A stretch of DNA of 64,000 nt from Azospirillum sp. TSH58 (GCF_003119115.1 NZ_CP022364.1:2556001-2620000), one strand, 5' to 3'; counted from the stretch's first letter, positions 1 to 12,449 are shown. Program-made: numbers and translations. Notes: generated by a model not told the origin, from the sequence alone.

Positions 1-2086
<2,086 letters not shown>

Positions 2087-2110
2087 CGGCGGGGGGAGCC
2101 GCGGCGGGGC

Positions 2111-2614
2111 CTATCCGACGCGCCAGCCGTGATAGGCCCAGCGTTCCGTTCCCGGCACGTCGAGGGCGTCCCACCCGTGACGCCCGGCGCCGATCGGGCG
2201 GTCCGACAGGACGAGCGCACCCGGCGCCAGGAACGGTTCGATCAGCCCGCCGATCCAGTGGCGGATGCCGTCCTCCTCGTCCTCCCGCGCGCTGCCGATG
2301 TCGGCGTGGGCCAGCCGAACCGCGCCGTGGAAGCGCTCCGCGGCGGCGGGCAGCGTGTCCCGGAAATCACCCAGGAACAGCCGGTCCTCGTCCGGCCGCA
2401 GGGAGGCGGGGACGCGCGCCCACAGGTCGAAGACCAGGATGTCGCGCGGCGGAAACAGGCCGCGCAGATGGTCGTAGGTGCGGCCTTTGCCCAGGCCGAT
2501 CTCCATCACCAGGCCGGGTGTCCCCGCGACATGGCCGGCCGCCCAGCCGAGCGCCACGCGTTGCGTGGTGAGGCGGTCGATCATGCGGTCGAGCGTCGAG
2601 TGGGCAGTCTTCAT
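2111..2614 (-). CDS. Small class I SAM-dependent methyltransferase
   Basis: A 167-residue cytosolic protein convergent with the kinase gene, ending 25 bases from its stop. The glycine-rich SAM-binding motif I is clear near residues 35-45 (VMEIGLGKGRTYDHL), followed by an acidic strand end (ILVFDLW) and LAHADIGS as a motif-III-like strand. It looks like the short stand-alone methyltransferases annotated as S-adenosyl-L-methionine methyltransferase (Methyltransf_17-like, from memory). The substrate is unknown. It is transcribed away from recA, and the recA regulatory region lies behind its start codon. Confidence 0.7.
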   Translation of the reverse strand: MKTAHSTLDRMIDRLTTQRVALGWAAGHVAGTPGLVMEIGLGKGRTYDHLRGLFPPRDILVFDLWARVPASLRPDEDRLFLGDFRDTLPAAAERFHGAVRLAHADIGSAREDEEDGIRHWIGGLIEPFLAPGALVLSDRPIGAGRHGWDALDVPGTERWAYHGWRVG

Positions 2615-2733
2615 GTCCGGCTTTTCGGGGCGTTGGTGGCGGGGCTTTTCATGTGAACCCGCCAGCCGGAATTCCGTTGCATCGCCATCGCATGGTCATT
2701 GCGCAGCGCCGGATCGTTCCTAACTTCCGACGA

Positions 2734-2748
2734 GAACATTCGCGGAAC
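2734..2748 (+). promoter_or_regulatory. LexA/SOS box, GAAC-N7-GAAC, upstream of recA
   Basis: GAACATTCGCGGAAC is an exact match to the direct-repeat LexA operator used in alphaproteobacteria (GAAC-N7-GAAC, seen as GTTC-N7-GTTC on the other strand). It sits 111 bases before the recA start and just upstream of the candidate -35. It predicts LexA repression of recA and induction by DNA damage. Confidence 0.85.
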
Positions 2749-2756
2749 TTAGGGCT

Positions 2757-2784
2757 TTGCGCCGAGGAACAAAGCTGGTACATT
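2757..2784 (+). promoter_or_regulatory. Candidate recA promoter
   Basis: TTGCGC at 2757-2762 and TACATT at 2779-2784 are separated by 16 bases and lie immediately after the SOS box, as expected of a LexA-controlled sigma-70 promoter. Each hexamer only partly matches consensus, so the call rests mainly on position. Confidence 0.35.
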
Positions 2785-2859
2785 CCCTCTCACCGAATGA
2801 CCGTTGGTGAGATCGTTGGCCCTGGGGCCGCGGATGTGATCTAACAGGGGGAGACGGGC

Positions 2860-3939
2860 ATGTCGTCCGCACAGCTTCGTTTGGTCGAGAAGGATTCCAT
2901 GGATAAGCAGAAGGCCCTGGATGCCGCTCTGGCGCAGATCGAGCGCGCCTTTGGCAAGGGCTCGATCATGAAGCTCGGCGCCCGCGAGAACACGGTCGAG
3001 ACGGAGGTCGTTTCCACCGGCTCGCTCGGTCTCGACATCGCGCTGGGCATCGGCGGCCTGCCGCGCGGCCGCATCATCGAGATTTACGGGCCGGAAAGCT
3101 CGGGCAAGACGACGCTGGCCCTGCACGCCATCGCCCAGGCCCAGAAGAACGGCGGCACCTGCGCCTTCGTGGATGCGGAGCACGCTCTGGACCCGGCCTA
3201 CGCCCGCAAGCTGGGTGTCAACATCGATGATCTGCTGATCTCCCAGCCCGACGCCGGCGAGCAGGCGCTGGAGATCGCCGACACGCTGGTGCGCTCCGGC
3301 GCCGTCGACGTTCTCGTGGTCGACTCGGTCGCCGCCCTGGTGCCGCGCGCCGAGCTGGAAGGCGAGATGGGCGACAGCCACGTCGGCCTGCACGCCCGCC
3401 TGATGAGCCAGGCGCTGCGCAAGCTGACCGGCTCCATCTCCAAGTCGAACTGCCTGGTGATCTTCATCAACCAGATCCGCCTGAAGATCGGCGTGATGTT
3501 CGGCAACCCGGAGACGACCACCGGCGGCAACGCGCTGAAGTTCTACGCCTCCATCCGCCTGGACATCCGCCGCATCGGCGCGATCAAGGACCGCGAGACG
3601 GTGGTGGGCAACCAGACCCGCGTGAAGGTGGTGAAGAACAAGATGGCCCCGCCGTTCCGCGTGGTCGAGTTCGACATCATGTACGGCGAGGGCGTGTCGA
3701 AGGTGGGCGAGCTTCTCGACCTCGGCATCCAGGCCGGCGTGGTGGAGAAGTCGGGCGCGTGGTTCAGCTACGACGGCACCCGCATCGGCCAGGGCCGCGA
3801 GAACGCCAAGAACTACCTGCGCAACAACCCGGCCACGGCCGACGCCATCGAGGCGAAGATCCGCGGCAACGCCGGTCTCGTCGCCGACGCCATGATGGGC
3901 ACCCCGGAGGCCGACGGCGAGGCTGCCACGCCGGAGTGA
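2860..3939 (+). CDS. recA: Recombinase RecA
   Basis: A 359-residue RecA, normal length for the family. It forms ATP-dependent filaments on single-stranded DNA for homologous recombination and stimulates LexA self-cleavage. Walker A is GPESSGKT at residues 77-84. Walker B ([11 protein letters not shown]), the L2 region ([17 protein letters not shown]) and the acidic C-terminus are all present. The chosen ATG follows a purine-rich site (AGGGGGAGA). An internal ATG at residue 14 (MDKQKAL) is the alternative start and would match shorter homologues. It is preceded by an SOS box and followed by a hairpin terminator, so it is probably monocistronic. Confidence 0.98.
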   Translation: MSSAQLRLVEKDSMDKQKALDAALAQIERAFGKGSIMKLGARENTVETEVVSTGSLGLDIALGIGGLPRGRIIEIYGPESSGKTTLALHAIAQAQKNGGTCAFVDAEHALDPAYARKLGVNIDDLLISQPDAGEQALEIADTLVRSGAVDVLVVDSVAALVPRAELEGEMGDSHVGLHARLMSQALRKLTGSISKSNCLVIFINQIRLKIGVMFGNPETTTGGNALKFYASIRLDIRRIGAIKDRETVVGNQTRVKVVKNKMAPPFRVVEFDIMYGEGVSKVGELLDLGIQAGVVEKSGAWFSYDGTRIGQGRENAKNYLRNNPATADAIEAKIRGNAGLVADAMMGTPEADGEAATPE

Positions 3940-3968
3940 TCCCGGACAGCAGGCCTGTTTCTCTGTGT

Positions 3969-4004
3969 GAAAGCCCCTCTCCGGTCCGCCGGGGAGGGGC
4001 TTTC
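3969..4004 (+). terminator. recA terminator hairpin
   Basis: GAAAGCCCCTCTCC at 3969-3982 pairs with GGGGAGGGGCTTTC at 3991-4004 (one G-U wobble) around an 8-base loop, 29 bases after the recA stop. Only a short T stretch lies in the distal arm. The A/T bases at the stem foot make it usable on either strand. Confidence 0.75.
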
Positions 4005-4046
4005 GCCGTCTTGCCGGACGGCTGGAAAGACCTTACATTCAGGCTG

Positions 4047-4076
4047 GGCGGACGGGTGTTCCAGCACCCGTCCGCC
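4047..4076 (-). terminator. Perfect 12-bp hairpin after the small peptide gene
   Basis: GGCGGACGGGTG (4047-4058) and CACCCGTCCGCC (4065-4076) form a perfect 12-bp stem with a 6-base loop. It starts 9 bases beyond the stop codon of the minus-strand 24-residue ORF, where a terminator for that gene would be. There is no T-run on either strand, so it could instead stabilise the 3' end of the RNA. Confidence 0.55.
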
Positions 4077-4085
4077 GGCCCGGTC

Positions 4086-4160
4086 CTAGCGGTTCGGGAT
4101 CTCAAGCAGCAGCTTGAGCGCCCGCAACAGCAGGATCAGGAGTTCGAGGATCTTTCTCAT
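4086..4160 (-). CDS. 24-residue Leu-rich hydrophobic peptide
   Basis: A very short ORF between recA and alaS, reading MRKILELLILLL followed by RALKLLLEIPNR. Ten of its 24 residues are Leu, basic residues sit at both ends, and the core could form a short membrane or amphipathic helix. The reason to believe it is the initiation site: TAAGGAGG lies 8 bases before the ATG, the strongest Shine-Dalgarno I noticed in the window, and a perfect hairpin follows the stop. Its size and composition recall type I toxin or membrane-stress peptides (TisB, Ldr, Fst), but no homology is claimed. It is not a leader peptide for alaS, which runs the other way. No antisense RNA is obvious by eye. Confidence 0.5.
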   Translation of the reverse strand: MRKILELLILLLRALKLLLEIPNR

Positions 4161-4388
4161 CCGTCGAGCCTCCTTATCGGCGGCGGGGCGGTGGCCCATT
4201 CCACCGCCCGTCCGCGCCGATGATCATGCAAATGTGTGGCGCTCCGTCCACGCGGCCTGTCGCCGCGCTGGAGCCTGTCGCGGGCACTCAGTGGACAGCC
4301 ATCGCAAGTCACGTTAAAAGCACGGTTCGGCCGCGAACAAGGCCGCGCCGCCGATTGTAGCCGACCGTAGCCGGAGCCTGGACAGCTT

Positions 4389-7039
<2,651 letters not shown>

Positions 7040-7058
<19 letters not shown>

Positions 7059-7085
7059 GAGTCTTCGGCGAAGGCCGCCTCCTAA
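7040..7085. repeat. Direct repeat of the alaS 3' end
   Basis: Two 19-base copies, GGCGAAGGCCGCCTCTTAA (7040-7058, containing the alaS stop) and GGCGAAGGCCGCCTCCTAA (7067-7085), differ at one base with a 27-base offset. The second copy reaches into the 3' end of the convergent DUF962 gene. It looks like a local tandem duplication. Confidence 0.8.
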
Positions 7086-7486
7086 CCGCGCCTCTCCTCC
7101 GAGCGCACCGGCTCCAACACGGGGGTGGGTGCGTTCGGCGGATGCCGGCGGATCACGAGGCCGGGGCGGTCGGGGATGCCGTAGCGCCGGTATTCCCGCG
7201 CCAGCTGTCCGGTCAGGGCCAGCCCGGCCATGCGGACGTCGGCGGCCAGCGAGGCCAGCGGCGCGTCCAGCGTCTTGGGGCGGTTGCGCTCCACCAGGAA
7301 ATGGCCCAGCCACGCCGCGCCATAGCCGACGAGCGGGGCGGCCACCAGCGCCCGCCAGTCGCGGCGGGCCAGCCCCACCCCCAGCAGCGCCGCCGCCGAC
7401 AGTGTGCCGGCGACGTGCAGCGCCCGGTTCGCCGGGTCACGGTGCTGTTCCAGATAATCAGGCCAGAAATTCGGATCGGTCGCCAT
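7082..7486 (-). CDS. DUF962/Mpo1-like membrane protein
   Basis: A 134-residue protein starting MATDPNFWPDYLEQHRDPANRALH; the ATG is preceded by AAGGAG seven bases away, which decides this start over upstream in-frame codons. The pattern FWPxYLxxHxxPxNRxLHxxGT near the N-terminus, two hydrophobic segments (about residues 29-42 and 51-67) and GHFLVERNRPKT are typical of the DUF962 family. Yeast Mpo1 of this family is an iron-dependent dioxygenase of fatty acid alpha-oxidation; activity of the bacterial members is mostly untested. It converges on alaS and diverges from the MoxR gene with 77 bases between. Confidence 0.75.
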   Translation of the reverse strand: MATDPNFWPDYLEQHRDPANRALHVAGTLSAAALLGVGLARRDWRALVAAPLVGYGAAWLGHFLVERNRPKTLDAPLASLAADVRMAGLALTGQLAREYRRYGIPDRPGLVIRRHPPNAPTPVLEPVRSEERRG

Positions 7487-7563
7487 CACGGACTCCTTCC
7501 GCGGGGGAACGTCGGGCGGTCCCCGGCGGTTCCGTCTTGCATGACGCCCGCCGTGCTGGAAGG

Positions 7564-8448
7564 ATGCGCGGGTCAACGAACGATACCGCGGAACCGACAG
7601 GCATGCGCTTCACCGGCACCGATTCCTACGTCGCCACCGACGACCTGATGGTGGCCGTCAACGCGGCCATCACGCTTGAGCGCCCGCTGCTGGTGAAGGG
7701 GGAGCCGGGCACCGGCAAGACCGTACTGGCCCAGGAGGTCGCCCGCGCCCTGAACAAGCCGCTGCTCGCCTGGCACATCAAGTCCACGACCAAGGCTCAG
7801 CAGGGCCTCTACGAGTATGACGCGGTCAGCCGCCTGCGCGACAGCCAGCTCGGCGAGGAGCGGGTGCACGACATCGGCAACTACATCGTGCGCGGCAAGC
7901 TGTGGGAGGCGTTCGAGGCGCCGGAGCCCCCCGTGCTGCTGATCGACGAGATCGACAAGGCCGACATCGAGTTCCCCAACGACCTGCTGCTCGAACTCGA
8001 CCGCATGGAGTTCCACGTCTACGAGACGCGGCAGACGGTCAAGGCGGCGCGGCGCCCCCTCGTCATCATCACCTCCAACAACGAGAAGGAACTGCCGGAC
8101 GCCTTCCTGCGCCGCTGCTTCTTCCACTACATCCGCTTTCCCGACCGCGACACGATGGAGCGGATCGTGGACGTCCATTATCCCGGCCTGAAGCAGGACC
8201 TGCTGCGCGAGGCGATGTCGCTGTTCTACAGCCTGCGCGAGGTGCCGGGTCTGAAGAAGAAGCCCTCCACCTCGGAACTGCTCGACTGGATCAAGCTGCT
8301 GATGGTCGAGGACGTGGACCCCGAGACCCTGCGCGCCAAGGACGCCCGCAGCCTGATCCCGCCGCTGTGCGGCGCTCTGCTGAAGAACGAGCAGGACGTG
8401 CATCTTCTGGAACGGCTGGCTTTTCTCGCCAAGCGGGAAGGGCGCTAG
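7564..8448 (+). CDS. MoxR-family AAA+ ATPase
   Basis: A 294-residue AAA+ ATPase with Walker A GEPGTGKT (residues 46-53), Walker B VLLIDEIDKAD, sensor-1 IITSNNEKELP and an arginine finger in DAFLRRCFFH. MoxR ATPases act as chaperones that insert cofactors into, or mature, enzyme complexes, usually with a VWA-domain partner. The partner here is most likely the VWA protein at 13135-14328, although the two genes are 4.7 kb apart. The ATG at 7564 is directly abutted by GGAAGG; the internal ATG at 7603 (MRFTGTDSY) is nearly as plausible and lies where conservation starts. Confidence 0.85.
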   Translation: MRGSTNDTAEPTGMRFTGTDSYVATDDLMVAVNAAITLERPLLVKGEPGTGKTVLAQEVARALNKPLLAWHIKSTTKAQQGLYEYDAVSRLRDSQLGEERVHDIGNYIVRGKLWEAFEAPEPPVLLIDEIDKADIEFPNDLLLELDRMEFHVYETRQTVKAARRPLVIITSNNEKELPDAFLRRCFFHYIRFPDRDTMERIVDVHYPGLKQDLLREAMSLFYSLREVPGLKKKPSTSELLDWIKLLMVEDVDPETLRAKDARSLIPPLCGALLKNEQDVHLLERLAFLAKREGR

Positions 8449-8491
8449 GAAGCGCTTGACCGCGGCCGGCCTTCTGGGGCAGCCTGAACCC

Positions 8492-8580
8492 ATGCAATCG
8501 ACCCCGCACCTGAACCGAATGCGAATTACCGCCCCGGCGCTCTGACAGAGGGCGCCGGACCGCGAGCGTTCGTTTTCGCA
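8492..8580 (+). promoter_or_regulatory. Short-ORF/hairpin leader element, copy 1 (upstream of threonine dehydratase)
   Basis: A 17-codon ORF (8492-8545, MQSTPHLNRMRITAPAL) ends inside a hairpin: CCGGCGCTCT (8534-8543) pairs with AGGGCGCCGG (8549-8558), one U-G, with the TGA stop at the top of the stem. TGCGAA (8520-8525), spanning the Met-Arg-Ile codons, can pair with TTCGCA (8575-8580) to close an outer stem. The same architecture recurs at 8699-8756 and on the minus strand at 29563-29633. Which gene it controls and what it senses are not known. Confidence 0.5.
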
Positions 8581-8698
8581 ATCTGGTGTGGAGTGTGGCG
8601 TGTCCGTGCGCCCTGGGTCTTCCGGAACCCGCAATCCGGTCCATCACGATCCCCTGACCCGTTCCTTCTTGCGTCCGCAGCACCCTCTGGCGGAGCGA

Positions 8699-8756
8699 AT
8701 GCGGGGCTCTGCGCGAATTATCGGCCCGGTCCGCTGACGCGGGCCGGGTTTCGCGC
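8699..8756 (+). promoter_or_regulatory. Short-ORF/hairpin leader element, copy 2 (upstream of threonine dehydratase)
   Basis: A 12-codon ORF plus stop (8699-8737, MRGSARIIGPVR) overlaps a two-helix structure. The outer stem is GCGCGAA (8711-8717) with TTCGCGC (8750-8756); the inner stem is CGGCCCG (8722-8728) with CGGGCCG (8740-8746), with the TGA stop in the loop, followed by GGTTT. It lies 48 bases before the threonine dehydratase start. The sequence GCGAATTA just before the hairpin is shared with the other two copies. It may be a translation-dependent attenuator or a protein-binding leader. Confidence 0.55.
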
Positions 8757-8803
8757 CTTCCTTTTCCGCCCCCGATCGTTCCCTCCGCCCGAGGATTCCC
8801 GCG

Positions 8804-9802
8804 ATGCCGTCCGCGCACGCCACCCGTCTGCCTGCCTTTTCAACCCGCCGCGCCGCTGAAGACCGTAATACCGAAGGCCGCGCCACTGAAGACTGTCTGC
8901 CGTCCTGGCTCCCCCTCTCCGCCATCGAGGATGCCGCCGAGCGGCTGCACGGGCGGATCGTCCGCACGCCGCTGCTGCACGCTCCGACGCTGGGGCGTGA
9001 CGTCTGGCTCAAGGCCGAAACCTTCCAGGCGACCGGCGCCTTCAAGGAGCGCGGCGCCCTGAACCGCCTGCTGCGGCTGACGGCGCTGGAGCGCTCGGCG
9101 GGCGTCGTCGCCATGTCGGCGGGCAACCACGCCGCCGGACTGGCGCTGCACGCCCAGCGGCTTGGGGTGGCGGCGACCATCGTCATGCCGGTCACCGCCC
9201 CGCGCTGCAAGGTGGAGCGGACGGAGGCCCTGGGCGCCGAGGTGGTGCTGTCCGGTTCGAATGTGGGGGAGGCGAAGGCCCGCGCGCTGCAACTGGCGGC
9301 GGAGCGGCGCCTGACCTTCGTGCATCCCTACGACGACCCGGACGTGATCGCCGGGCAGGGCACGGTGGGGTTGGAGGTGCTGGCCGACCGTCCGGACCTG
9401 GAGACGCTGGTGGTGCCGGTGGGCGGTGGCGGCCTGCTGGCCGGCATGGCGGCGGCGGTGAAGGCGCGCAAGCCCTCCGTCACCGTGGTCGGGGTGCGGC
9501 TGGCGCGCCGGCGGGGGCCGACGCTGGCCGACGGGATCGCGGTGGACGCGCTGGGCAAACTGCCGCAGGCCCTGCTGGCCGGCTTCGTCGACGCTCTGGT
9601 CGAGGTGGAGGAGGGGGAGGTTGCCGCGGCGATGCGCACCCTGCACGGCTCCTTCGGCATGGTGGCGGAAGGCGCCGGAGCCGCCGCGGTGGCGGCCCTG
9701 CTGGCCGGGAAGGCGCCGGCGGAGGGGCGGCGGACCGTCGCCGTGCTGTCCGGCCGCAACGTGGATTCCGACACTCTGGTGCGGACGCTCGCCGCCGCTT
9801 GA
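8804..9802 (+). CDS. Threonine/serine dehydratase (PLP fold type II, no regulatory domain)
   Basis: A 332-residue enzyme with the pyridoxal phosphate Lys at residue 81 in ATGAFKERGALN, SAGNHAAGLAL as substrate/phosphate loop and PVGGGGLLAGMA as the glycine-rich PLP phosphate loop. It should deaminate Thr or Ser to the 2-oxoacid and ammonia in the cytosol. It lacks the ACT-like C-terminal domain of biosynthetic IlvA, so it is the short catabolic type; a hydroxyectoine or serine racemase-like role is possible. The ATG follows CGAGGA at 8 bases. The 355-base region before it holds two copies of an unusual leader element. RidA, which hydrolyses the enamine product of such enzymes, is also in this window (62072-62419). 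Confidence 0.85.
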   Translation: MPSAHATRLPAFSTRRAAEDRNTEGRATEDCLPSWLPLSAIEDAAERLHGRIVRTPLLHAPTLGRDVWLKAETFQATGAFKERGALNRLLRLTALERSAGVVAMSAGNHAAGLALHAQRLGVAATIVMPVTAPRCKVERTEALGAEVVLSGSNVGEAKARALQLAAERRLTFVHPYDDPDVIAGQGTVGLEVLADRPDLETLVVPVGGGGLLAGMAAAVKARKPSVTVVGVRLARRRGPTLADGIAVDALGKLPQALLAGFVDALVEVEEGEVAAAMRTLHGSFGMVAEGAGAAAVAALLAGKAPAEGRRTVAVLSGRNVDSDTLVRTLAAA

Positions 9803-9871
9803 TCGACATCAAAGACCGCAGGCTGGGACAGGACGCAGGATCAACCTGCGAGCGCATCGTCCGAAGGACGG

Positions 9872-10252
9872 TTGGCCTCGCAGGCAAAGCCGGTTGTCCC
9901 CGTGACTCGTCTGGTGTCCCTCCTCGCGCTTGTGGTTCTGGCCGTCGGGCTTCTCGGCGGTTCGGCATCCATGCGCATGCCGAACCTCTCGGAATCGCCT
10001 TGCGAATCCGCCGCGGCGCCGGAGGCCGCGGACTGCGACACCCACCATCCGACGGACAGCCCGGTTCCGGGAAAGACCCACGCGCACGGCACCGCCGGGT
10101 GCCTCTGCCTGAGCGGAGCCTGCGACCTGACCGGCCTGCCGGCGCGGATCGGCGTCCCATTCGGCCATCGCCTCGCGACCCTGCTTCCCGGCGCGGACGC
10201 CGAGCCCACCGCCGCCACCCACGCGCCGCCGCTGCCGCCGCCGCGCGTCTGA
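9872..10252 (+). CDS. Small exported or membrane-anchored Cys/His-rich protein
   Basis: A 126-residue protein I do not recognise. It has an N-terminal hydrophobic helix (RLVSLLALVVLAVGLLGG) that could be a signal or anchor, then a Cys/His-rich middle (CDTHHP, HAHGTAGCLCLSGACD) and a Pro-rich tail. The start is probably TTG at 9872, with GAAGGA a few bases ahead; GTG at 9902 is the alternative. The Cys/His pattern suggests metal binding. Its neighbours are a four-helix membrane protein and ccoG, so a link to copper or oxidase maturation is conceivable, but that is inference. Confidence 0.5.
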   Translation: MASQAKPVVPVTRLVSLLALVVLAVGLLGGSASMRMPNLSESPCESAAAPEAADCDTHHPTDSPVPGKTHAHGTAGCLCLSGACDLTGLPARIGVPFGHRLATLLPGADAEPTAATHAPPLPPPRV

Positions 10253-10363
10253 CTCCCGCCGTTCCGTCGCTTTTCCCCCGACCTGCGGACGCGCCACGAC
10301 CCGTGCCCGGATACCTGTCCGTCGAGGCACCGGCGCGCCCGCCGAACACGCGCGAGTCCTCCC

Positions 10364-10861
10364 ATGACCATGACCCACTACATGGAACTGCTGGCCGTCA
10401 ACCAGCCCTGGAATCTGCTGATCTTCATGGCGGTCCCCGTCATCCTGGCCGAGACGGTGGCGATCAGCGAACTGTACCTGCTCTACACCCGCGACTATGA
10501 CGGCCCGGTGCGGCGGTTGAACCGCTGGGCCGGAATCACCGTCGGCGTCTATTTCACGGGCGTCTTCGTCCATCTGATGCAGAACGCGGTGGTTCCGCTG
10601 ACCGTGTCCGGCGGCTGGCGCGGACCGGCGGACGTGCTGGCGGTGGGCTTCTATCTCGCCGGCATCGTCCCGCTCGGCGGCATCGCGCTGCTCGACCTCG
10701 GGCTGATCGGCCGGGGACGCGGCGAGCATGGCCGCATGGCGATCCACGCGGCTCTGGTCGGGCTGTTCCTGATCGTCGCGCACATCGCCATGATCTTCGG
10801 CATGCTGGACCCGACCCTGCTCACGGGTGCCGCCGCGGCTGGCGGGCACACCATGCACTGA
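10364..10861 (+). CDS. Four-helix membrane protein (DUF6803-like)
   Basis: A 165-residue integral membrane protein with hydrophobic segments near residues 16-35, 53-76, 84-107 and 121-146. The N-terminus (MTMTHYMELLAVNQPWNL) and LAETVAISELYLLYTRDY are, from memory, conserved in a family annotated as permease or DUF6803. Several His residues sit at helix ends and at the C-terminus (GGHTMH), which might bind metal or haem. It follows the Cys/His-rich protein by 111 bases in the same direction and ends at a bidirectional terminator shared with ccoG. Function unknown. Confidence 0.65.
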   Translation: MTMTHYMELLAVNQPWNLLIFMAVPVILAETVAISELYLLYTRDYDGPVRRLNRWAGITVGVYFTGVFVHLMQNAVVPLTVSGGWRGPADVLAVGFYLAGIVPLGGIALLDLGLIGRGRGEHGRMAIHAALVGLFLIVAHIAMIFGMLDPTLLTGAAAAGGHTMH

Positions 10862-10871
10862 ACGGATGCTG

Positions 10872-10904
10872 ACCGTCCCTCTCCCGCCTCGGGAGAGGGA
10901 CGGT
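10872..10904. terminator. Bidirectional 14-bp hairpin between convergent genes
   Basis: ACCGTCCCTCTCCC (10872-10885) and GGGAGAGGGACGGT (10891-10904) form a perfect 14-bp stem with a 5-base loop, 10 bases after the upstream stop and 6 bases beyond the ccoG stop on the other strand. It can serve both genes, but has no T-run. Confidence 0.7.
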
Positions 10905-10910
10905 TCGCCG

Positions 10911-12368
10911 TCAGGGCGCCATGAACACGCTGCGGTGCCGGCCGACCTCGCCACTGGTCAGGTCGCGCGCCAGCACCGTCACGTCGGTGGACCCGGACGC
11001 TGCGCCCTGCGGCACGCGGACGAAGATGCGGTAGGTCGCCACCGAATCCGCCTCCGCGGCCAGGACCAGCGAACTCCCCGACTGGGCGTCCACGCTGGCG
11101 ACCGACAGGTCGGCGTTTGCCAAACCCTCCACCGACAGGCGGTAGGTCCGCGCCTCGTGCGTCTTGTTGAGGATCTTGATGGTGTAGGCGTTCTGCACGT
11201 CGCCATTGGACTGCTGCACGTAGAGCGGGGCGCGGTCGCGCAGCACGCTGACGTCCAGCGTCGGGCGCAGCGCCAGGGAGATCGCGATGGCGCCGGCCAC
11301 CACCAGGATGATGAGGGCGTAGATCACCGTGCGCGGGCGCAGCAGGCGCACCGGGGCGGCCTGGCCCTCCGCCTTGGCGACCTGGTTGGAGCGGGTGTCG
11401 AACAGAATCAGGTCGCCGGGCCGCCCGACCTGGGCCATCACGTCGTTGCAGGCGTCCACGCACAGGCCGCAGCCGATGCAGGAAATCTGCTGGCCGTTGC
11501 GGATGTCGGTGCCGGTCGGGCAGACATGGACGCACAGCTTGCAATCGATGCAGTCGCCCAGCCCCTCCGCCGTCCGCTCCTCCCAGCTCTGCGACTTGCG
11601 CAGCGGCGCGCGCCCTTCGCCGCGCCAGTCCTGGTAGGTGACGACGTAGGTGTCCTCGTCGACCATCGCGGCCTGGAAGCTGCGCCACGGGCAGACGTAG
11701 ATGCAGATCTGCTCCCGCGCCCAGCCGGCGAAGAAATAGGTCGTGCCGGTGAACAGCCCGGCGAAGGCCAGGACCTTCCACGACACCTCGCCCGTCGCGA
11801 TCTCGCGCAGCAGGGTCGGGGCGTCGTTGAAGTAGAAGATCCAGGCGCCGCCGGTGACCAGGGAAATCACTAGCCAGATGGCGTGCTTCGACGCCTTCAG
11901 CCCCAGCTTGCGCGCCGACAGCGGCGCCTTGTCCAGCCGGATGCGCTCGGTGCGCGGGCCTTCCAGCTTGCGCTCCACCCACATGAACAGGTCGGTCCAC
12001 ACTGTCTGCGGACAGGCGTAGCCGCACCAGATGCGGCCGAGCAGGGTGGTGGCGAAGAAGATGCCGAAGGCGCCGATGATGAGCAGGCCGGTCAGGTAAT
12101 AGACCTCCTGCGGCCAGATCTCGATCCAGAAGAAGTAGGCGCGTCGGCCCACCATGTCGACCAGCACCGCCTGATCGGGAATGCCCGGCCCGCGCTCCCA
12201 GCGCAGCCAGGGCGTGACGTAGTAGACGCCGAGCAGAACGGCCAGCGCCAGCCATTTCAGGCGGCGGAAGCGGCCCTGGACGTCGGCGGCGTAGACCTTG
12301 GGGCGTTGCACGAACCAGCGCTCGCGCGGCTGGTCGGTGTCATGGGCGGCGGGGGAGGTGAGGGACAT
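10911..12368 (-). CDS. ccoG: Cytochrome cbb3 oxidase accessory protein CcoG (RdxA/FixG)
   Basis: A 485-residue polyferredoxin-like membrane protein. An N-terminal cytosolic stretch is followed by membrane segments around CGYACPQTVW and ICIYVCPWRSFQAAM, two 4Fe-4S clusters (CIDCKLCVHVCPTG and CIGCGLCVDACNDVM), a further membrane helix (VIYALIILVVAGAIAISLAL) and the periplasmic Ig-like FixG C-terminal domain. CcoG reduces copper for insertion into cbb3-type oxidases in Rhodobacter and relatives. The ccoNOPQ and ccoS genes are not in this window. Upstream lie a tandem 14-bp repeat and a TTGAC-N6-GTCAA palindrome whose spacing does not fit FNR/FixK. Confidence 0.93.
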   Translation of the reverse strand: MSLTSPAAHDTDQPRERWFVQRPKVYAADVQGRFRRLKWLALAVLLGVYYVTPWLRWERGPGIPDQAVLVDMVGRRAYFFWIEIWPQEVYYLTGLLIIGAFGIFFATTLLGRIWCGYACPQTVWTDLFMWVERKLEGPRTERIRLDKAPLSARKLGLKASKHAIWLVISLVTGGAWIFYFNDAPTLLREIATGEVSWKVLAFAGLFTGTTYFFAGWAREQICIYVCPWRSFQAAMVDEDTYVVTYQDWRGEGRAPLRKSQSWEERTAEGLGDCIDCKLCVHVCPTGTDIRNGQQISCIGCGLCVDACNDVMAQVGRPGDLILFDTRSNQVAKAEGQAAPVRLLRPRTVIYALIILVVAGAIAISLALRPTLDVSVLRDRAPLYVQQSNGDVQNAYTIKILNKTHEARTYRLSVEGLANADLSVASVDAQSGSSLVLAAEADSVATYRIFVRVPQGAASGSTDVTVLARDLTSGEVGRHRSVFMAP

Positions 12369-12449
12369 GGCGTGCGACCTTGCATTGACGCGACGGTCAA
12401 CCTAGCCCCTCATTTATAAGCCTTCCGTGATGTAGTCACACTGCGGCAG

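Noticed and set aside
4325..4338. GTTC-N6-GAAC upstream of alaS as an SOS box
   Set aside because: Alphaproteobacterial LexA boxes are direct repeats with 7 bases between; this is inverted with 6.
12385..12400. TTGACGCGACGGTCAA upstream of ccoG as an FNR/FixK box
   Set aside because: The half-sites are TTGAC and GTCAA with 6 bases between; FNR/FixK needs TTGA-N6-TCAA, two bases shorter. Some other dimeric regulator is possible.
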